Source of the DNA: JADJEI01 sp035328465
GTDB taxonomy: Bacteria > Bacteroidota > Ignavibacteria > Ignavibacteriales > Ignavibacteriaceae
NCBI GenBank assembly: GCA_035328465.1
Contig: DAOLIQ010000023.1
Location: 1-38,489 of the forward strand
Length of the DNA: 38,489 nt
Reading direction: 5' to 3'
Shown: in pieces, positions 34,018 to 38,489 of the stretch
How the letters are laid out: every line of letters begins with the position of its first letter
Numbering within the stretch: the stretch's first letter is position 1
The notes under the pieces: model-generated
The model's input: only the letters and a program-made list of their open reading frames with translations
Told to the model about the DNA's origin: nothing
The model's database searches: none
Position numbers and translations under genes: made by a program

Positions 34018-36672
34018 ATGACGCATAGAATAATTCTGATTTGTTGTTTCTTTTGGACTGCGTGTTTTTCTCAGTCAACAGTTTATAACAAAATTGAAAC
34101 ACGCAGTCAAAAACTGCCATTTGGACTTACTAAAACTGTTCCTTTAGATAAACCATTGGTTGCACTCGTATTAAGCGGGGGCGGGGCAAGAGGATTAGCA
34201 CAGATCGGGGTACTTAAAGCATTTGAAGAGGCTGGAATTCAGCTTGACATTATTGTCGGAACAAGTATGGGCAGTATTGTCGGTGGTCTTTACGCTGCTG
34301 GTTACTCTGCGGAAGATCTTGATTCGATTGCTCGCTCAACCAATTGGAACGAATTACTCTCCACCAACAGAGAAGCGGATAGAAGGGAATTATTTGTTGA
34401 CCAAAAAATAACCGAAGACAAAGCAATTTTTGCATTACGACTTGAAGGGCTTACTCCTATTCTACCCACCTCAATAAATGACGGGCAAAAACTTCTCAAC
34501 TATTTAAACTTACTTACCTTTCAAGCACCAATTCATGTTAAAACCGACTTCGATGACCTTAAGGTAAAATTTCGGGCAGTATGCACGGATTTATTAACAG
34601 GTGCTGCGGTTCAATTAAGCAGCGGCTCGCTAAGCCAGGCAATGCGCGCAAGTTCAAGCGTTTCTTTTTTACTCTCACCAGTTAAAATTGATTCTCTGCT
34701 GCTGGTTGATGGCGGGCTAGTAGCAAATATTCCGGTTAAAATTGCAAAGGACGCCGGGGCAAATTTTATAATCGCTGTTAATACAACTAGCGACCTTCAC
34801 ACCGAAGAAGAACTTTCCTTTCCCTGGATTGTCGCCGATCAGGTTGTCAGCATCCCTTTAAAAATAATGAACCAAGAACAACTTAAATATGCTGATGAAA
34901 TAATTAAGCCAAACCTGTATGGAAGAGACGCTAATGATTTCACAAATATTGATTCTTTAATTTTGGCAGGGTATCTTGCTGCTAAGCCCTTAGTCGACTC
35001 TATTATTAAGAAGATAAACGATTCATCCAGTTTCGAAAATGAAATACAAACAGGGGACAATAAAGTTTTCATACTTGCGAACAGCCCGGGCGGGGAGACC
35101 TTTACAATTGATAGGCTCAGGCAAAACTTAAAAAAAGAGTTTGAGAATGGAATTATGGACTCTATCAGGTATCGCTTTATCAACGAGGATTCAGTTGAAG
35201 TGTTTTTTTCTATTAAATCAATTGTGAGCCACATTGAACTGGATGGCATTACGGTTATTGATAAAGATTCAGTTCGAGTATTAATGAACGATCTTTTAAA
35301 CTTGCCCTTTAATCCTGATAAAATAGTTGAGCGGATTATTCTTGTGCTAAAAAAGTATAGAAAGGCGGGTTATTCGCTTGCAGAATTACGCCGTTTAAAA
35401 TTCGATGAAAAATCAGGCGAGCTATATTTTCTGTTCGATGAAGGTGTAATTTCGGAAATAAAAATAGAGGGAAACGAACATACAAATCCATATATAATCA
35501 GAAGGGAGTTTCCTTTAAATGTTGGCGAACATTTTAAGTATAAAAATATTGAGCAGGGATTAATTAACCTTCGCAGCACAAACTTATTTGAAAACGTTAC
35601 GGTGGATGTTAAAAAAAACAACGAGCTTAATGTTTTAATTCTTCGCGTGCAGGAAAAAATACCCGGAATCGTAAGGTTCGGATTCAGACTTGATAATGAA
35701 TATAGAGCGCAGCTAAGCCTTGATATTCGAAATGAAAATATATTCGGTTCGGCAACAGAACTCGGTTTACTTCTTTCGGGGGGTGCAAGAAATCGTAATT
35801 ATGTTTTTGAACACAAGGCGAACAGATTATTCAACACATATTTCACATATAAAATAAATGCGTTCTATAGGTTTAACGATGTTATTGTTTATCGGGACGA
35901 TCCTGCGGGAACGGAAAATAGCTTTACGCGGTCAGACGCGGGAGAATACAGGCAGATTTTTTATGGCGCTTCATTTTCGACAGGTACTCAGGTGGGGAAG
36001 TTTGGCAATTTAATTTTACAGACAAAATATCAGTTAGATGAAATAAAAAATAAACGCGGTTCTTCTATCAGCCCCTACATGCTAAATATTTTTAGTTTTA
36101 AAATCAGCGCCACCGTAGATACTCAAAATAAATATCCATATCCTGACTACGGTTTATACTTTACGGGATTCTATGAATCCGCCCAAAAAATTTTAGGCGG
36201 TGATGTTGGCTTTACCAATTTTGAGATTGAATACAAAAATTATTTTGGCATTGCAGAAGATCATCTTCTGGCACCAAGGGTTATAATGGGTTTCGCTGAT
36301 AAGACTCTTCCTCTCAGCGAACAGTATTCCATTGGTGGTCAAAATTCTTTTTTTGGAATGAGAGAAGATGAATTTCGCGGCAGACAAGTTTTTATTGCAT
36401 CACTTGAATACAGATACAAACTCCCGGTAAAAATATTTTTTGAAACTTATTTTAAGATTAGATATGATTTGGGCTCGGCATGGGATGAACAAGAACAAAT
36501 TAGATTTAAAGATCTTCGACATGGGCTCGGCACAACTTTATCTTTCGATACCCCAATCGGTCCGGCTGATTTTTCCATCGGTAAAAGTTTTCTTTTCAAA
36601 AAAAATCTTCCCGGAAATCCAATTAGTACAGGAGAAACGTTTTTCTATTTTTCCATTGGATTTTTCTATTAG
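34018..36672 (+). CDS. Patatin-POTRA-outer membrane barrel protein (type Vd autotransporter-like)
   Basis: Start chosen at ATG 34018, giving signal peptide MTHRIILICCFFWTACFSQS; the TTG 36 bases upstream would spoil it. 884 residues. The patatin phospholipase domain (about 45-330) has oxyanion loop GGGARG (54-59), nucleophile S83 in GTSMGS and catalytic aspartate D231 in DGG. Two POTRA-like units follow (about 405-555; VSHIELDGITVIDKDSV and ISEIKIEGNEHTNPYIIRRE). The C-terminal Omp85-type barrel shows GGQNSFFGMRED, DTPIGPADFSIGKS, and a final aromatic strand ending GFFY. PlpD-type members usually have one POTRA. Predicted surface-exposed or secreted lipase. Confidence 0.88.
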   Translation: MTHRIILICCFFWTACFSQSTVYNKIETRSQKLPFGLTKTVPLDKPLVALVLSGGGARGLAQIGVLKAFEEAGIQLDIIVGTSMGSIVGGLYAAGYSAEDLDSIARSTNWNELLSTNREADRRELFVDQKITEDKAIFALRLEGLTPILPTSINDGQKLLNYLNLLTFQAPIHVKTDFDDLKVKFRAVCTDLLTGAAVQLSSGSLSQAMRASSSVSFLLSPVKIDSLLLVDGGLVANIPVKIAKDAGANFIIAVNTTSDLHTEEELSFPWIVADQVVSIPLKIMNQEQLKYADEIIKPNLYGRDANDFTNIDSLILAGYLAAKPLVDSIIKKINDSSSFENEIQTGDNKVFILANSPGGETFTIDRLRQNLKKEFENGIMDSIRYRFINEDSVEVFFSIKSIVSHIELDGITVIDKDSVRVLMNDLLNLPFNPDKIVERIILVLKKYRKAGYSLAELRRLKFDEKSGELYFLFDEGVISEIKIEGNEHTNPYIIRREFPLNVGEHFKYKNIEQGLINLRSTNLFENVTVDVKKNNELNVLILRVQEKIPGIVRFGFRLDNEYRAQLSLDIRNENIFGSATELGLLLSGGARNRNYVFEHKANRLFNTYFTYKINAFYRFNDVIVYRDDPAGTENSFTRSDAGEYRQIFYGASFSTGTQVGKFGNLILQTKYQLDEIKNKRGSSISPYMLNIFSFKISATVDTQNKYPYPDYGLYFTGFYESAQKILGGDVGFTNFEIEYKNYFGIAEDHLLAPRVIMGFADKTLPLSEQYSIGGQNSFFGMREDEFRGRQVFIASLEYRYKLPVKIFFETYFKIRYDLGSAWDEQEQIRFKDLRHGLGTTLSFDTPIGPADFSIGKSFLFKKNLPGNPISTGETFFYFSIGFFY

Positions 36673-36851
36673 TTTTAATTTTGCTGAAACCAATTTCTGC
36701 TATGTGAATCTTACCTTCAGAAAAAATAAAATAAAAGATTTAATTAAAAACGCAGCTCTCATTCCTTTAAAAAGAACTTGAACTTGTGCAGCAGCATCTA
36801 AATTGAAGAAGTACAGAGCCAATACGGAGACATAAAAAAGCGAAATGCTCA

Positions 36852-37085
36852 ATGGCGATAAGCAGAATTAAAACAAATAAATTGTGGTTACGAAGATCAT
36901 TTCCAATAGTAATTGGAGCTGCTTTGGGCTATACATATTATTACTTTATCGGCTGCTCAAAAGGCTGTTCAATTACCGGAAATCCTTGGATGAGCACCCT
37001 TTGGGGCGGATTAATTGGATCTTTGTTAGTAAACTGGAAATCACAACCAAAGAAGTTAAACATCGAAGAGAAGATAAATAAATGA
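36852..37085 (+). CDS. DUF6132-family small membrane protein
   Basis: 77 residues. A membrane segment (FPIVIGAALGYTYYYFIG) is followed by CSKGCSITGNPWMSTLWG and a second hydrophobic stretch (GGLIGSLLVN). This pattern matches DUF6132 proteins common in Bacteroidota, usually of unknown function. Overlaps the DUF302 start by ATGA. The 179 bases between the patatin gene and this one hold no gene; a possible TAATTTTG -7 box lies at 36676-36683. Confidence 0.75.
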   Translation: MAISRIKTNKLWLRRSFPIVIGAALGYTYYYFIGCSKGCSITGNPWMSTLWGGLIGSLLVNWKSQPKKLNIEEKINK

Positions 37086-37465
37086 AGTACGGGTTTTCTA
37101 AAATAACAAATTATAATTTTGAACAGGCGGTAGGAAAAGTAACGGAAGAATTACAGCGGGAAGGTTTTGGAGTTCTTACTTCCATTGATGTTAAAGAAAC
37201 GCTTAAGAAAAAAATCAATGTGGACTTTAAAAATTATACTATTCTTGGAGCGTGTAACCCCCCATTAGCTCACAATGCATTGCAGGTTGAAGAGGAATTA
37301 GGTTTATTGCTTCCGTGCAATGTGATTGTTTATGAAAAGGACGGAAAATCTATTGTGTCAATTTTTGATCCGATGGTTATGGCTCAAATAATTGAAAATC
37401 CGAGCATGCGGGGTGTGGCTGAAGAAGTAAAAGAAAAATTATTGAGGGTCCTGGAAGCAATTTAG
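37082..37465 (+). CDS. DUF302 domain protein
   Basis: 127 residues, cytoplasmic. The DUF302 pattern is evident: YNFEQAVGKVTEELQREGFG, then LGACNPPLAHNALQVEEELG, LLPCNVIVYE and IFDPMVMAQIIENP. Function is not established; members often sit with redox or sulfur-handling genes. Overlaps the DUF6132 gene by four bases, indicating translational coupling, and is followed after 91 bases by thioredoxin. Confidence 0.9.
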   Translation: MKYGFSKITNYNFEQAVGKVTEELQREGFGVLTSIDVKETLKKKINVDFKNYTILGACNPPLAHNALQVEEELGLLLPCNVIVYEKDGKSIVSIFDPMVMAQIIENPSMRGVAEEVKEKLLRVLEAI

Positions 37466-37556
37466 AATTAAGAGTTCTTCCCGCAATTGTATTACAGCAC
37501 GTACAATTAAAAAGATTTGAAAATAAAAATAAATTATTCTAAGAAAGGAAAAACAA

Positions 37557-37919
37557 ATGACAGAGCATTTAACCAAGGAAACTTTTTTAACAAAAGTTTT
37601 TGATTACGAAAAAAACCGGGAATGGAAGTATAATGGAGAATTACCAGCGGTGATAGATTTTTGGGCGCCATGGTGTGGTCCCTGTAGAATGGTAGGACCG
37701 GTTTTGGAAGAACTTTCCGAGGAATACAACGGCAAGGTTAACATTTATAAAGTAAATACAGATGAAGAACAAGAACTTGGCGGAGTGTTCGGAATTAGAA
37801 GCATTCCCTCAATACTTTTTGTTCCAATGGTTGGACAACCCAAGATGGCAGTGGGTGCCTTACCAAAAGAAAGCTTGAAGCAAGCAATCGAAAAAGAATT
37901 ATTAACACCCGTTGCCTAA
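37557..37919 (+). CDS. Thioredoxin
   Basis: 120 residues with a single thioredoxin fold. The active site is WCGPC (C40 and C43) in IDFWAPWCGPCRMVGPVLEE; cis-proline loop IRSIPSILFVP. No signal peptide, so cytoplasmic. Ribosome site AAAGGA before the ATG. An acidic insertion is absent. It could be the general trxA or a dedicated partner of DUF302/DUF6132; the context favours the latter, but that is inference. Confidence 0.95.
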   Translation: MTEHLTKETFLTKVFDYEKNREWKYNGELPAVIDFWAPWCGPCRMVGPVLEELSEEYNGKVNIYKVNTDEEQELGGVFGIRSIPSILFVPMVGQPKMAVGALPKESLKQAIEKELLTPVA

Positions 37920-37941
37920 TCATTAGCTATTACGTTAAATC

Positions 37942-37975
37942 AAAAAACGCACCTACAACTGGGTGCGTTTTTTTT
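37942..37975. terminator. Bidirectional terminator between thioredoxin and convergent T9SS gene
   Basis: Perfect stem ACGCACC / GGTGCGT with an 8-base loop, flanked by an A-run (37942-37947) on one side and eight T on the other. It can stop transcription in both directions, as expected between convergent genes. Confidence 0.9.
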
Positions 37976-38019
37976 GAGCACTCTTCAATATTACAACAGC
38001 AGTTTTCGACTTAAATTAT

Positions 38020-38489
38020 TTATCGAAGTAAAATCATCTTGCTGGTAAGTGCTTGTCCTCCGGCATTAAGTTGATAATAATACACACCGCTGGGCAATGT
38101 AGAATGTAGAATGTATAATTTAGAATGAACTCCTGCATCCTGAATTTCATTTACCAAAGTTTCTATTTCTTCTCCAAGTGAATTGAATATTTTGAGTGTT
38201 ACAAATTGCCTGCTGCTAATTGTATATTTAATATTGGTTGAAGGATTAAAAGGATTTGGATAATTCTGCTCAAGTGAAAATTCTGTTGGTGAAGGTATTT
38301 CAACTTCAATCCCGAAAGCATTCGGGAAATATTCAAAACTTCCATCAAAGTCAATTTGTTTTAATCTGTATTGATATTTTCCTGCAGAAAGATTTTCATC
38401 AACATAAGAATAACTTTTTGGTTCGGTAGTTGTCCCAAACCCGGGAACAAAACCAACTACCTGCCAATCCGTTTGACCTTTGACGTTTG
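38020..38489 (-). CDS. C-terminal end of a T9SS-exported protein (5' end outside window)
   Basis: Reading from the window edge: NVKGQTDWQVVGFVPG, then KYQYRLKQIDFDGSFEY (a pattern typical of domains before T9SS tails), then the sorting domain FSLEQNYPNPFNPSTNIKYT and the end LTSKMILLR. The open frame has no start codon in the window and runs off the right edge. The tail contains an odd stretch HSKLYILHSTLP, encoded by four imperfect 7-base repeats (38099-38126). The passenger function is unknown because only the tail is visible. Confidence 0.9.
   Translation of the reverse strand, partial: NVKGQTDWQVVGFVPGFGTTTEPKSYSYVDENLSAGKYQYRLKQIDFDGSFEYFPNAFGIEVEIPSPTEFSLEQNYPNPFNPSTNIKYTISSRQFVTLKIFNSLGEEIETLVNEIQDAGVHSKLYILHSTLPSGVYYYQLNAGGQALTSKMILLR
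38099..38126. repeat. Four degenerate 7-bp tandem repeats in a T9SS tail
   Basis: Plus-strand units GTAGAAT, GTAGAAT, GTATAAT, TTAGAAT in tandem inside the coding sequence. On the coding strand this reads ATTCTAA / ATTATAC / ATTCTAC / ATTCTAC. The encoded residues interrupt the usual conserved T9SS tail pattern. Confidence 0.7.

Noticed and set aside
36440..36781. 113-residue frame overlapping the end of the patatin-barrel gene
   Set aside because: Most of it lies in another frame of the barrel's last strands, and it has no recognisable motif or ribosome site.
36673..36851. Possible tRNA or small RNA in the gap after the patatin gene
   Set aside because: No cloverleaf-compatible arms, TTCGA-type loop or terminator hairpin could be found by reading.

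Overview
The window looks like a chromosomal contig from a member of the Ignavibacteria / Bacteroidota-Chlorobi lineage. Evidence: AT-rich DNA; two proteins with the C-terminal type IX secretion (T9SS) sorting domain containing the lineage-typical NYPNPFNPST motif; several gene families common in Bacteroidota (DUF6132, zinc-finger-less DnaJ); and two promoters of the Bacteroidota -33/-7 form (TTG-N20-TATTTTTG). Nothing resembles a phage, integron, CRISPR array or insertion sequence. A run of exactly 100 N (1134-1233) shows that this is a scaffolded draft assembly.

Layout. (1) 1-5425, minus strand: a protein-quality-control block transcribed hsp20, dnaJ/cbpA-like, htpG, clpB (clpB runs off the left edge and contains the gap). 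Palindromic, dispersed-looking repeats lie between these genes and one forms the htpG 3' end. (2) 5736-9747, plus strand: mnmE, mnmG, rsmG. The mnmE-mnmG spacer holds two near-consensus parS (ParB-binding) sites. (3) 9884-18535, plus strand: mfd, a sulfotransferase-fold protein, a class IV aminotransferase, a five-haem secreted cytochrome with a T9SS tail, and a beta-propeller lipoprotein with a CX4CH haem-like motif. (4) 18560-21565, minus strand: glgP and a VOC-family protein. (5) 21727-30899, minus strand: the replication block dnaA, a small lipoprotein-like gene, dnaN, recF, dciA-like, gyrB, gyrA. (6) 31315-33955, plus strand: rpmH, rnpA, yidD, yidC. (7) 34018-37919, plus strand: a patatin-POTRA-barrel (type Vd-like) protein, then DUF6132, DUF302 and thioredoxin. 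(8) 38020-38489, minus strand: the 3' end of a T9SS-exported protein.

How it fits together. Gene content, the divergence of dnaA and rpmH near 31 kb (minus strand from 18.5 to 31 kb, plus strand from 31 to 38 kb), and parS sites about 24 kb away all point to the replication-origin region. Two stretches flanking dnaA are candidate oriC sequences, but the DnaA boxes visible there are degenerate, so neither is proven. The most unusual accessory content is the 13.3-18.5 kb run (sulfotransferase-like plus aminotransferase pair followed by exported haem and propeller proteins), the type Vd-like lipase with two POTRA domains, and the DUF6132-DUF302-thioredoxin trio.
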